Below, piece by piece: positions 16,810 to 26,156 of a stretch of DNA of 45,155 nucleotides; the first letter of the stretch is position 1; each line of letters starts with the position of its first letter. The DNA lies in the NCBI GenBank assembly GCA_020831715.1, contig JAFIGA010000110.1, positions 1 to 45,155 of the forward strand, in the 5' to 3' direction. The position numbers and the translations under genes were made by a program. The notes under the pieces were generated by a model. That model was given only the letters and a program-made list of their open reading frames with translations, made no database searches and had not been told where the DNA came from. The DNA is from Leptospira sp. Its GTDB lineage: Bacteria > Spirochaetota > Leptospiria > Leptospirales > Leptospiraceae.

Positions 16810-17721
16810 TTAACGCGTTGTTGCGGAATATGTAAAATAATATTCTTGCTTACCGGGAATCTCTTTTGCTCCAAATAGCTTCACCACAAAATCCTTTCTT
16901 GCTCCGGGTGCTACAGTGTATTCCTCTTCTTTTGTAGCAATGTAATGAGATTTTACTTCCTCAATTTCTCCATTAGTATTTCGATATACATACACAACCT
17001 GAGGAAATTTAACTGCGATTTTAGATTTATTTATAAAATGAGTTGAATAATTGATTACAAATTTTTCTTTTTCCCATTTACCCGGTGCAATAGTATACTC
17101 AATAACCGGAATGTCCTGTGTAAAGCTCTTTACAGGTTCCACGGAAAATTCTACCTTGCTCACTCCATCCCAATCGGATAAATAAATTTGGAAGGGGGAT
17201 ACCTCTCCTGTTCTCAAAAAGGAAGCAATCAGGAAAGAATCTTTAGTATTTGCTCCGTTATTATATACAGCTGTAATTTTTATTCTTCCTAATATTATTT
17301 CGGAATCGTTTTTTACTAAACCAAAAGCAATTCCTTGATTCCCTCTAGATATTACATTTTGTTCGATAATGGAAGCTTTTAACTCTACATTTTGAGTAGA
17401 AGAGTCTCTCGTTGTAATATTCGGATCTACAGATGTGGGTGGCTGATTCGCGCTCTCTTCGATTTCATTCCATGCCTCTTTGAAACCTTCCATGAAGGCA
17501 GAAAAATTTTCTTTAAAAGAGCTAACACTATTCTTCTGATTCTCTTCTTGTGTGTCGATAGATTCATTTAAATTCAGATAATAATACAATCCTCCGCTGA
17601 TCGCGATTACTATCAAAATAAATTTGAAGAATCCTGATGACTGCCCTTGAGGATCATTGGGATTTCTTCCGCCTCTGTAATCCGGACTGCGTTTGTAAGG
17701 AGAATTTCTAAAATCTTTCAT
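16810..17721 (-). CDS. Membrane-anchored hypothetical protein
   Basis: The protein (303 residues from the ATG at 17719-17721; a TTG nine bases earlier is also possible) starts with a basic, Pro/Gly/Asn-rich cytoplasmic segment and one transmembrane helix (about 30-48, FILIVIAISGGLYYYLNL). A Glu/Ser-rich linker follows. The outer part is beta-rich and could be two Ig-like sandwiches (GIAFGLVKNDSEIILGRIKI and EKEKFVINYSTHFINKSKIAVK regions). Similar domains in other bacteria bind other envelope proteins, but I recognise no family. It diverges from the beta-glucosidase gene. Confidence 0.65.
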   Translation of the reverse strand: MKDFRNSPYKRSPDYRGGRNPNDPQGQSSGFFKFILIVIAISGGLYYYLNLNESIDTQEENQKNSVSSFKENFSAFMEGFKEAWNEIEESANQPPTSVDPNITTRDSSTQNVELKASIIEQNVISRGNQGIAFGLVKNDSEIILGRIKITAVYNNGANTKDSFLIASFLRTGEVSPFQIYLSDWDGVSKVEFSVEPVKSFTQDIPVIEYTIAPGKWEKEKFVINYSTHFINKSKIAVKFPQVVYVYRNTNGEIEEVKSHYIATKEEEYTVAPGARKDFVVKLFGAKEIPGKQEYYFTYSATTR

Positions 17722-17751
17722 AGATTCCAATATTCCTTTTCTGTTATCTAA

Positions 17752-19170
17752 ATGTCAATTTCTTTTTACAATAATGATTTGCAAAATCGCCAGTATGCTC
17801 AAAACTTCCCATATATGCAGAATATCATGAAATTTCCCAAAAATTTTGTTTGGGGTACGGCAACATCATCTTATCAAATTGAAGGAGCGATGGAACAAGA
17901 TGGGAAAGGACTCTCCAATTGGGATGATTTTGTTTCAAAGAAAGGAAATATTAAAAATGGAGATAACGGAAATATAGCAGCAGATCATTACAATCGGTAT
18001 GAAGAGGATATCAAGCTAATGAAAAGCTTAGGATATCCTAGTTATAGATTCTCTATTTCCTGGCCAAGAATACAACCAACAGGTTCCGGTGATGTGAATC
18101 AAATGGGTCTAGATTTTTACGACAGATTGGTAGATAATTTATTGAAACATAAAATTCGCCCATTTGCCACTCTCTACCATTGGGATATGCCCTTAAATTT
18201 ACACAAAGAGGGTGGGTGGATGAATCGATCCACTGTAGAAAGATTCGCCGAATATTCTGAGATTGTTGTGAAGAAATTGGGTGACCGCGTTCGAGATTGG
18301 ATCACAATCAATGAACCTTGGATTATTTATGTAACAGGATATATGCTAGGAGTTCACCCGCCCGGAAAAATTCGTCCTTATTCATCCCTAAAAGTTGCAC
18401 ACAATTTAATGCTTGCTCATGGTTTGGCAATGGAAAAAATTCGCCTGCATTCTCCTAAATCCCGGGCAGGAATTACAAATGCACTGTCACCCGTGCAATC
18501 TTGGAATTGGAAAAGGGGTAACAAAACTGTAGAACGAGCCAATGCATTCATAAATGGCATCTGGTTGGATCCCATCTATAAAGGTAGATATCCGATAGTC
18601 ATTGAAGATGAAATCTTCTCTCAGAACAAAGGAAATATCTTACCGGGTGATCTAAAAATCATTTCTCAGCCTACTGATTTCTTGGGAATCAATCATTATA
18701 CACGCTCATTGGTGAGATGGTCACCGGTTCCACTTTTCCGATTTCTTCCTGTTACACCCAAATATAAAGGTGTTGAATATACTAGTATGGGTTGGGAGAT
18801 ATATCCCAAGGGAATCAAGGATCTATTGGATTGGGTTCGCACAGAATATGACAATCCTCCTATCTATATCACAGAGAATGGAGCCGCATTCTATGAGTCA
18901 CCCGGTGAAGATGGCATTGTCCACGATCAGAATCGAATTCATTTTTTAAAATCTTATCTCCAAAATATCCACCACTCCATCGAAGAGGGATCTGATGTTA
19001 GAGGATATTTTGCTTGGTCGTTCATGGATAATTTTGAATGGCACTATGGTTACGAAAAAACTTTTGGACTCGTTCATGTTGATTATAAATCCAAAGAATT
19101 GACAAGAACACCTAAGGATTCGGCACATTGGTATGGAAAAGTATGTAGAGAAAATAAACTGGAACTCTAA
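17752..19170 (+). CDS. Glycoside hydrolase family 1 beta-glucosidase
   Basis: GH1 enzymes release glucose or related sugars from beta-glycosides with retention. FPKNFVWGTATSSYQIEGA is the family N-terminal signature. The acid/base Glu188 lies in TINEPW and the nucleophile Glu375 in ITENGAAF (numbered from the first ATG). The C-terminal SFMDNFEWHYGY sugar-binding loop is also present. The first ATG adds about 25 residues not typical of the family; ATG at 17815 or 17827 gives the usual start (MKFPKNF). There is no signal peptide, so it is cytoplasmic. No sugar transporter gene lies beside it. Confidence 0.93.
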   Translation: MSISFYNNDLQNRQYAQNFPYMQNIMKFPKNFVWGTATSSYQIEGAMEQDGKGLSNWDDFVSKKGNIKNGDNGNIAADHYNRYEEDIKLMKSLGYPSYRFSISWPRIQPTGSGDVNQMGLDFYDRLVDNLLKHKIRPFATLYHWDMPLNLHKEGGWMNRSTVERFAEYSEIVVKKLGDRVRDWITINEPWIIYVTGYMLGVHPPGKIRPYSSLKVAHNLMLAHGLAMEKIRLHSPKSRAGITNALSPVQSWNWKRGNKTVERANAFINGIWLDPIYKGRYPIVIEDEIFSQNKGNILPGDLKIISQPTDFLGINHYTRSLVRWSPVPLFRFLPVTPKYKGVEYTSMGWEIYPKGIKDLLDWVRTEYDNPPIYITENGAAFYESPGEDGIVHDQNRIHFLKSYLQNIHHSIEEGSDVRGYFAWSFMDNFEWHYGYEKTFGLVHVDYKSKELTRTPKDSAHWYGKVCRENKLEL

Positions 19171-19233
19171 TATAACTTTCTAAGTATCGGAAACCACTAT
19201 CAGTTTCTAAGTGCCCGTCACCACCAACAGGTC

Positions 19234-22200
19234 TTAAATACCTTTTGAAAACGGTTTAGTTCTGAAAGTTGCATATATTATTGGAAAAACAAATAATGTT
19301 AAAACCATATCCATAATCAATCCACCGATTACAACAGTTGCCAAGGGTCTCTGAACCTCGGAACCGGGAGAGGTTGCAATTGCCATGGGAACAAATCCCA
19401 ATATTGCCACAAGTCCGGTCATTATAACCGGTCGAAGTCGTATAACTGCCGATTGAAAGATCGCTTCTTCCGGGGACTCACCTTTCTCTTCTCGCTTCAT
19501 AGAAAATGTAACCAATACAAGACTATTTAATACGGCAACTCCACATAAGGCAATGAACCCTACACCTGCCGAAATACTAAAAGGAATTCCTCTGATAAAA
19601 AGAGAAAATATTCCTCCTGTCACAGCAAAAGTTATATTAATGAATAGTAACCAACTCACCAGTATATTTTCTACCGCAAACCATAGGAGTGTGTAAACCA
19701 AAATCAAGGTTATAGGAACGATTATGTAGAGACTATTCATGGCGGAGATGAAATTTTGATATGTTCCATCAAATTCATATCGATAACCTGCCGGAAGAAT
19801 CTTCTCCCTATCCAAGCGATCCTTCACTTCTTCAACCACTGCAATGGTATCTCTTCCTCGGACATTGAACTCAACCAAAACACGTCTTTCCTGCCACTCA
19901 TGACTGATCTGAGCCGGTCCCTCTTCGTTGATGATATCGGCTACTTCACCTAATGGTATATAAACTCCCTTGTTATTACTCACTAATATATTTTTCCATG
20001 ACCTGACATTATCTGTCGGAGCATCTTTCATTCGCAAAGCAATATTATAAGTACGAGCACCATCTATCAACTTATCAATCTGAACCCCGGAAGCTACCAT
20101 GAGTGAGAGTTGGCTAATGTCCTCAGCGGAAACACCAAACCTTGCCATTCTTTCCCTATTGGGAATTATTTTTATATAGGTAAGCCCTCCCAATTGTTCT
20201 ATACGAATATCACGAACACCTTTAATATTCTTCACAATTTTAGATGTCTGCTCTGCGATTCTTTTCAATTCCTTTAAATCTCTGCCGAATATTTTGATAC
20301 CTATATCGGAACGAATACCTGCAATCATCTCATTGCTTCGCATTTCTATGGGTTGGGACAATCCGAACGCCATTTCAGGAAATTTTTCTTCCATTTCATC
20401 GGATATGGCATCCAGCAATTCTTCCTTGGATCTATCCCATTCATTTCTGGGTTTTAATTGAATGAACACATCTGTTTTTTCAATTCCCATGGGTTCCAAT
20501 GCCAAGTTTGGTGAACCTGTCTTGGATACAATTCCTTGGACTTCGGGAAAGTCTTTGCTCATTAGCATTCTTTCGATTCGAAGACTGGATGAGACTGACT
20601 CTTCCAAGCTTGTGGAAGGAAGTCGAGAAATTTCCAGAAGAGATGAGCCTTCATCCAATACCGGAATAAATTCTTTTCCAATAAACGGAAATAAACTTAA
20701 AGATAGAGCGAATACAAATAATGAAGAATAAAGAACTTTTCTTTTATGAAGGAAAGCCTTCCTGAGTAGGAGAGTGTATGAAGTTTTTATTTTTTGAAAG
20801 ATTTTTGTTTCTTCGTGTTGGTTTTCTTCATTTTGATTCTCTTGCTCCACAGAAGGAATCTTTTTCTGAATTGGAAATTCTTTTGGTTCTTTTAAAAAAT
20901 ACAATACCAAAACGGGAACCAATGAAAGTGTAAATATAAATGCACCTGCTAATGCATATAACACAGTTAATGCCATTGGTCGAAATAGCATTCCTTCAAT
21001 TCCAGACATTACTAAAATGGGAATATAAACCACGCCAATGATCAATTCACCAAAAATTGTAGCTCTTCTGACTTCTAATGTTGCCTTGTAGATGACCTCT
21101 TTTCTTTCGGCAAAACTAAGAACCCTTTTTAATCTATTTCTTTCCATCGATAAACGACGACTCGCATTTTCCACTACGATCACAGCTCCGTCTACCAACA
21201 GTCCAAAATCAATCGCTCCCATCGACATGAGATTAGCCGGAGCATCTCGAACTACCATGATCATTATGGCGAATAACATACATAAGGGAATGATAATTGC
21301 GATAATCAAACCGGATCTCAAACTCCCCATCATGATGAAGAGAACCAAGATAACCAAAAATGCCCCTTCCCCTAAATTGAATAGAATGGTTCTGATTGTT
21401 CCCAACACCATATCGGATCGATTGTAGAATATATCGATCTCCATTCCCTCAGGAAGAGTTGATTTCAATTCATTGATTTTGGAAGCAACGAGTTGAGACA
21501 CATTCAGGGCATTATCGCCCATCTGCATCAATGCAATCCCACCTACTACTTCAGACCTTCCATTTTCTGTAGCGGCACCCTTTCTGAGCTCATGACCTTC
21601 TCTGATATCAGCAATTGAATTTAGAAAAATAGGAACTCCATTTCTGGATGAGCCAATGGAAATCAATCCAATATCAGAAATATTCTTTATCAATGAATCG
21701 AAACCTATTATAAAATGCTCTCTATTTCTCTCAATGTATCCGGCTCCGGTAGAAATATTATTCTTTCGAATAGCATCCATTATCTCTTGATTGCTTAGAT
21801 TTAGAGATGCCATTCTATCCCGATCCAAAAATATTTGAATCTGTCTTATTTCACCACCGAAAAGATTCACATCTACAATTCCGGGAAGAGCTTTTAAGAT
21901 CGGTGAAATATACCAGACAATGGTATCGGTCAATTCCTTTTGCGTATGATTTGCACTTTTGAGAGTGAATTGGATCACTTCACCCAATGCTGTAGTGGGT
22001 GGTGCAATCACCGGAATTCCGTAATGTGCAGGAATCACAGTTTGCACCTCGATCATTTTTTCGGAAACCATCTGTCTAGCCTTCCAGATGGGAACATCTT
22101 CTTGGAATACAAGTGTTATCAACGAAATCCCATATCTGGATATGGATCGAATCTCTTCCACATCAGAAACTCCACTTAGCCCTCTCTCGATGGGGTATGT

Positions 22201-22401
22201 AATGTACTGTTCAATTTCTAGTGTAGACAGTGAGGGTGCGGAAGTTACAATCTGAACCTGGGTGTTTGTAATATCAGGTATCGCATCCATCTTCAGGTTT
22301 TGAATGGAAAACATTCCAAACCCGGTTAGACATATACTTAAAAAGATAATCAGTATAGAATTGTCCAGTGAAAATCTAACGATTGAATTCAGAACTCTCA
22401 T
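19234..22401 (-). CDS. czcA: Heavy-metal efflux RND pump, CzcA-like
   Basis: This roughly 1055-residue inner-membrane RND protein exports metal cations in exchange for protons. Twelve membrane helices are expected; the two long periplasmic loops are clear. The helix-4 motif is DFGLLVDGAVIVVEN, matching the DFG-x3-DGA-x3-VEN signature assigned to Zn/Co/Cd pumps (HME1), with Asp398, Asp404 and Glu411 in the proton or metal path; copper/silver pumps have a different motif. Start: ATG at 22399-22401 shares one base with the czcB stop; a TTG three bases earlier is also in frame. It is the last gene of a czcCBA unit. Confidence 0.93.
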   Translation of the reverse strand: MRVLNSIVRFSLDNSILIIFLSICLTGFGMFSIQNLKMDAIPDITNTQVQIVTSAPSLSTLEIEQYITYPIERGLSGVSDVEEIRSISRYGISLITLVFQEDVPIWKARQMVSEKMIEVQTVIPAHYGIPVIAPPTTALGEVIQFTLKSANHTQKELTDTIVWYISPILKALPGIVDVNLFGGEIRQIQIFLDRDRMASLNLSNQEIMDAIRKNNISTGAGYIERNREHFIIGFDSLIKNISDIGLISIGSSRNGVPIFLNSIADIREGHELRKGAATENGRSEVVGGIALMQMGDNALNVSQLVASKINELKSTLPEGMEIDIFYNRSDMVLGTIRTILFNLGEGAFLVILVLFIMMGSLRSGLIIAIIIPLCMLFAIMIMVVRDAPANLMSMGAIDFGLLVDGAVIVVENASRRLSMERNRLKRVLSFAERKEVIYKATLEVRRATIFGELIIGVVYIPILVMSGIEGMLFRPMALTVLYALAGAFIFTLSLVPVLVLYFLKEPKEFPIQKKIPSVEQENQNEENQHEETKIFQKIKTSYTLLLRKAFLHKRKVLYSSLFVFALSLSLFPFIGKEFIPVLDEGSSLLEISRLPSTSLEESVSSSLRIERMLMSKDFPEVQGIVSKTGSPNLALEPMGIEKTDVFIQLKPRNEWDRSKEELLDAISDEMEEKFPEMAFGLSQPIEMRSNEMIAGIRSDIGIKIFGRDLKELKRIAEQTSKIVKNIKGVRDIRIEQLGGLTYIKIIPNRERMARFGVSAEDISQLSLMVASGVQIDKLIDGARTYNIALRMKDAPTDNVRSWKNILVSNNKGVYIPLGEVADIINEEGPAQISHEWQERRVLVEFNVRGRDTIAVVEEVKDRLDREKILPAGYRYEFDGTYQNFISAMNSLYIIVPITLILVYTLLWFAVENILVSWLLFINITFAVTGGIFSLFIRGIPFSISAGVGFIALCGVAVLNSLVLVTFSMKREEKGESPEEAIFQSAVIRLRPVIMTGLVAILGFVPMAIATSPGSEVQRPLATVVIGGLIMDMVLTLFVFPIIYATFRTKPFSKGI

Positions 22402-23576
22402 CAATCTGTATCCCCGAAAGTTGATTTTAACATTAAGGACTTTAGGGCAAATGCTCCATTTGTTACAATCAGTTCGCCTTGCTTTAGACCATTGAGTACA
22501 GGAATTTTTCCATTCTGAATATTTTGTAAAGATTCATCACCCAAAATTCTCCACTCGAATTCCAAATCACTCAGTGCTACAAAGACTCCTTTGTTGGACT
22601 CAATCTGCAACAGAGAATTTTCAGGAATGAAAATTGCTTTTTCCAAGCTTTCGTCCTCGCCACCTAATATTGCTTTTCCAAAGAGCCCAAGCTTTAACTT
22701 CCCTTCTTTATTGGGGATTGTAATTCTTGCCGCAACAGAACGATTTTCCCTATCAAGACCGGAACCAATAAATGAAACAGATCCTAACCAGGTCTCATTC
22801 GGATAGGCATTGATCATTATTTTTGCCTGCCTACCCAATTGAATACGACTCAAGTCTTTCTCGAATACCCGAGCTTCAAACCACACTTGGGATAGATTGG
22901 AAATAATCGCTAAGTTCGTATGCTCTGAAACGATATCTCCCGGTGCTTTCAATCTATGAGTCAGAGTGCCCGACATGGGTGATGAAAAATAGATTTGCGT
23001 CCCGCTTCCTGATGGATTGATATTCATCAGCCTCATAGATTCACGATCTGATATCAATTCCATCTCCCAATTCTTAGCTTCCGTTATAGCATTGCGAACT
23101 TCTTGGTCAGAAGCAAGTTTCATAGACGACAAGTTCTTCACTCTCAGTGCATTTTTCTCGGAAGATTTAAACTTGCTCAAGGACGCATTGTACTTAGATC
23201 TTAGTTTGGCGACTTCGGGTGAATCCAATACAATCAATACTTCACCCTTCTTCACCCAATCCCCTTCTTTCTTCTTAAATTGCACAATTCTTCCCGGAAG
23301 TCGCGTCCCAATAGATTGAGTGGAATCAGGATCTACCGTTATTTCTCCATTCAATAAGACCGTGTTGGAAAAAGAGGTCCAATCAACTTCTTGAGTTGTT
23401 ATATACAATTGATTTCGAATTTTGTCACTGATGCGAATTCGATTGCCTTCTACTTCAATACTTTCTTCTCTTTCGTCCTTGCTTTCGAAATCTCCCGAAA
23501 AATTCATCTTGAATATCAAGATAAAAACTATAACTACAGATAAACTTATAATTAAATATAATTTTGCTCGATTCAT
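22401..23576 (-). CDS. czcB: RND efflux periplasmic adaptor, CzcB-like
   Basis: The adaptor links the inner-membrane pump to the outer-membrane channel. The 391-residue protein has an N-terminal membrane anchor (about 6-26). The lipoyl-like half-motif is GRIVQFKKKEGDWVKKGE (about 90-107), followed by a helical hairpin (about 118-175), the returning lipoyl strand ending in APGDIV, and a beta-barrel domain (FEARVFEKDLSRIQLG). No His-rich N-terminal metal-binding stretch is seen, unlike some CzcB proteins; the His-rich protein upstream may play that part. Its ATG overlaps the czcC stop by four bases. Confidence 0.9.
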   Translation of the reverse strand: MNRAKLYLIISLSVVIVFILIFKMNFSGDFESKDEREESIEVEGNRIRISDKIRNQLYITTQEVDWTSFSNTVLLNGEITVDPDSTQSIGTRLPGRIVQFKKKEGDWVKKGEVLIVLDSPEVAKLRSKYNASLSKFKSSEKNALRVKNLSSMKLASDQEVRNAITEAKNWEMELISDRESMRLMNINPSGSGTQIYFSSPMSGTLTHRLKAPGDIVSEHTNLAIISNLSQVWFEARVFEKDLSRIQLGRQAKIMINAYPNETWLGSVSFIGSGLDRENRSVAARITIPNKEGKLKLGLFGKAILGGEDESLEKAIFIPENSLLQIESNKGVFVALSDLEFEWRILGDESLQNIQNGKIPVLNGLKQGELIVTNGAFALKSLMLKSTFGDTD

Positions 23577-24949
23577 TTTTTGCTCTCCTGTCTTAAATAG
23601 GATGAGTAGCTTTCCCCACCGGCTCTGAGATATTCCGCACAGGCAAGTGCATAACCTACTTTGGATTGGAAATAATTGCTTTTCAGTTCTATCATGGATC
23701 GAATAGAAAGGATAGCATCTCTTATGGACATATTACCGGATGCTACCGCCTGGTTGAGTATGGCGATATTGGCATCGGTTCTTTGAATTGTATTGGGTGG
23801 ATATTGATTCCATACTTTCTTCCAGGATTCCACTTCATTCCATGCATTGATTGCTTCCAGCTTTACAGCATGTTCGGCAACCTCACTCAGTGACTTGCTT
23901 TTTTTTGCATTCGCCTTAGCTTCCAAAATTTCCCCACTATTATCACGCCACAATTGCAGAGGTAGGGAAACCCTCGCACCAACCACTCTCTCATTGAAAC
24001 CATCATTTTGAACAAAACCGGAGACTGTTATATTTGGAATGCGATCTCGTTCCAAAACACGAATTATGGATTTAGCGAACTGCATTTCATATTGAATGGC
24101 TTCCAGATCCGGCCTTCTTTTTTCAGCCAATTCAATGAAAGAATCCAGTTTCATTTCTTGGATTGGAAATATTCGAATCCCGGATTTGATTGCGAGAGCA
24201 TCACGGAATGGAATCCCCATCATCACTGTTACATTAGCAATTGCTTCTTTTCTTTTTCTGGAAACAGATTCCAAATAAGAAAAATTCCTCATAGCCTCTG
24301 CTTCGGCAAGATCAGCATCCATCTCGTTACCCAATCCATTTTCAAAACGCTTGCGAGAAGATTTAGCGATAGAAAGGGAAACCCGATGTAGCTCCGTTGC
24401 AAACTTCCATTCTTCTTCAGCCGCTTGCAAAAGTATCGCTCCCCTGATTGCCTCCGAAATTGTCATTCTTTCAATAGCTTGGATTCTTTTTAGCTTAGAG
24501 GACACTTCTTGGTTTGCCATATTTACCCTTGCCTGCCTCTGACCTCCCACATAGAATTCCTGAGAGAACAAAATCTCTCCGTTGATCACTGACTCAGATC
24601 CTTTGGGAGGGAACCTTCCTTCTTCAATCCTACGATTGGCTCCCATTGCCGACACAACAGGATTGGATGGGAATGCATATTCTGCGATTCGTTTGCGTCC
24701 TAAAGTTGCTTCCAATTCATATTTGGCTGTCTTGTATTCGGGGCTATGCTTCAAAGTGCATAATATAACAGTCTCAATATCCAAATCACTCAGACAGACT
24801 GAGTCCACAGATCCATGATCGGAATCCATGCCTCTATGTAGGTCAGGCGGTTCAGCAAATATAGGACTACTTAAAAAAGCCGAACCACTCAGTAGAACAA
24901 AAAACAATAAAATAATATATAAATGAAAAATAAAAAAATGATAAAACAT
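23573..24949 (-). CDS. czcC: TolC-family outer-membrane efflux protein, CzcC-like
   Basis: This 458-residue protein provides the outer-membrane exit duct for the CzcBA pump. A signal peptide spans about residues 1-31 (cleavage near FAEPPD). Two internally similar halves of long helices carry TolC marks: FSQEFYVGGQRQARV in the first half and VSLPLQLWRDNSGEI in the second, with the typical GLGNEMDADLAEAE helix. Translation is helped by a strong Shine-Dalgarno, AAGGAG at 24956-24961. It is the first structural gene of the efflux unit; the His-rich gene lies 26 bases upstream. Confidence 0.9.
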   Translation of the reverse strand: MFYHFFIFHLYIILLFFVLLSGSAFLSSPIFAEPPDLHRGMDSDHGSVDSVCLSDLDIETVILCTLKHSPEYKTAKYELEATLGRKRIAEYAFPSNPVVSAMGANRRIEEGRFPPKGSESVINGEILFSQEFYVGGQRQARVNMANQEVSSKLKRIQAIERMTISEAIRGAILLQAAEEEWKFATELHRVSLSIAKSSRKRFENGLGNEMDADLAEAEAMRNFSYLESVSRKRKEAIANVTVMMGIPFRDALAIKSGIRIFPIQEMKLDSFIELAEKRRPDLEAIQYEMQFAKSIIRVLERDRIPNITVSGFVQNDGFNERVVGARVSLPLQLWRDNSGEILEAKANAKKSKSLSEVAEHAVKLEAINAWNEVESWKKVWNQYPPNTIQRTDANIAILNQAVASGNMSIRDAILSIRSMIELKSNYFQSKVGYALACAEYLRAGGESYSSYLRQESKK

Positions 24950-24975
24950 TCTGCACTCCTTAAAATTAATAATTT

Positions 24976-25476
24976 TTACTTATTAAAGGAAGGAGGAGGA
25001 AGATAGAAGAAAGAGAAATCTACAACATAACAGTTATTGAATTGAATAGGAACATTCAATATTTGACTAAAATTAAAAAGTTTAATCTGAAATGAATGAG
25101 CTAATTCTTGAATTAAAAGTAAAACAGAATTGGACAAGAAAATTGTCAGAAGCAATGATATCATTAGGACATATGTCAATCTAATCGTCTCTACATTACT
25201 AATGACCAATCCCATATCCCATGATCCCATATCGACAGAGACTCCCCCTGATGATATATGTTCCGGTAGAGACTCGGGTTGACTCGAAACAGGTGGATGG
25301 TGTGTATCATGGTCTTCAAAAAAATAACTATGAATGACAGATTTATTTCCATTGAAATCAACTTCGTGGTGAATATGGATTCCTAAAAGAGGTGATATAA
25401 AAATACTAATTAATAAGAAAAATAAGAATCTAGCTACTCCCTTTTTTGAAATGGAAAACCTCATTTTATTTTTCAT
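24976..25476 (-). CDS. Small His-rich membrane protein preceding czcCBA
   Basis: The 166-residue protein has two hydrophobic segments (about 15-33 and 98-120). Between them lies a loop with many metal ligands: GIHIHHEVDF, then FFEDHDTHHPPVS, later PEHIS, and Met residues. With a cleaved or anchored first segment, the loop should face the periplasm. Direct position ahead of czcC suggests it binds or senses the exported metal; this is inference. It ends in YLPPPSFNK, an ending common in small proteins leading metal-efflux operons. The start is uncertain: no clear Shine-Dalgarno precedes either ATG (25476 or four codons on). No family name is claimed. Confidence 0.65.
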   Translation of the reverse strand: MKNKMRFSISKKGVARFLFFLLISIFISPLLGIHIHHEVDFNGNKSVIHSYFFEDHDTHHPPVSSQPESLPEHISSGGVSVDMGSWDMGLVISNVETIRLTYVLMISLLLTIFLSNSVLLLIQELAHSFQIKLFNFSQILNVPIQFNNCYVVDFSFFYLPPPSFNK

Positions 25477-25488
25477 ATAATATAATAC

Positions 25489-26094
25489 TTAATCCCAGAG
25501 ACTCTTTCTAAACATTTCAAAACGATTGTAAACATCTATCGGAGCCAATGAATCTCCATCTTGCTTAGGTGCACTACTACTTGGATTGTTGGTTTTACGA
25601 TCGGTACTGGAAAAGGATGGGTCAGATTGATTACCGTAAAAGAAACCATGAATCACTTCCACCAAGGCAACTGACCTTCGAGATTTTATCACTCGAATAT
25701 CAATCAAATAATTCTGTGAATTGTCCATGATTTCGAATACCCAATCTTTTTCATTTTGAACTAAATCTCGTCTAATTTGCTTCAACGGTTCATTCATGGC
25801 ATTGGTTGTGAATACCTTGATTTCCATTTCTTGGATGGTTCCATCTGTTGCAACTCCAATCACAGCAGACGTAGGCTTATCAATAGGGGATGATTGCAAT
25901 TTGAATTCAATAGCACCTTTTTGAGAAATGGCTCCATAGAGACGCTTCTTATCCAATTGATCATATATTTCCAATGATTCGATGATCTCTTTTACATGCC
26001 TGACAGATTTCCTGAGTTCGGCGGATTGATCCTGAGAATACAATGGGGCGATAATAATAGAAAAAAATACAAATAATGTAAGAAACCTATGCAT
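25489..26094 (-). CDS. Secreted hypothetical protein
   Basis: The 201-residue protein has a clear cleavable signal peptide (about 1-20, ending APLYSQ). The mature part begins with a basic helix (RKSVRHVKEIIESLEIYDQL). An alpha/beta region (about 50-150) contains GVATDGTIQEMEIKVFT and KDWVFEIMD, and a Ser/Asn-rich disordered stretch follows. The final segment is short and aromatic (DVYNRFEMFRKSLWD). I do not recognise it. It lies 12 bases ahead of the His-rich gene and 62 bases after the FN3-like gene, so it may join either group. Confidence 0.65.
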   Translation of the reverse strand: MHRFLTLFVFFSIIIAPLYSQDQSAELRKSVRHVKEIIESLEIYDQLDKKRLYGAISQKGAIEFKLQSSPIDKPTSAVIGVATDGTIQEMEIKVFTTNAMNEPLKQIRRDLVQNEKDWVFEIMDNSQNYLIDIRVIKSRRSVALVEVIHGFFYGNQSDPSFSSTDRKTNNPSSSAPKQDGDSLAPIDVYNRFEMFRKSLWD

Positions 26095-26156
26095 ATTTAA
26101 TTTTAAAAATCTTTCTAATTAAAAGTAAACTCATTTTCTTGAAACTAGAAAGAATA

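Noticed and set aside
19171..19233. TTTCTAAGT repeated twice between the beta-glucosidase and czcA
   Set aside because: Nine bases in AT-rich DNA is too short to be more than chance.
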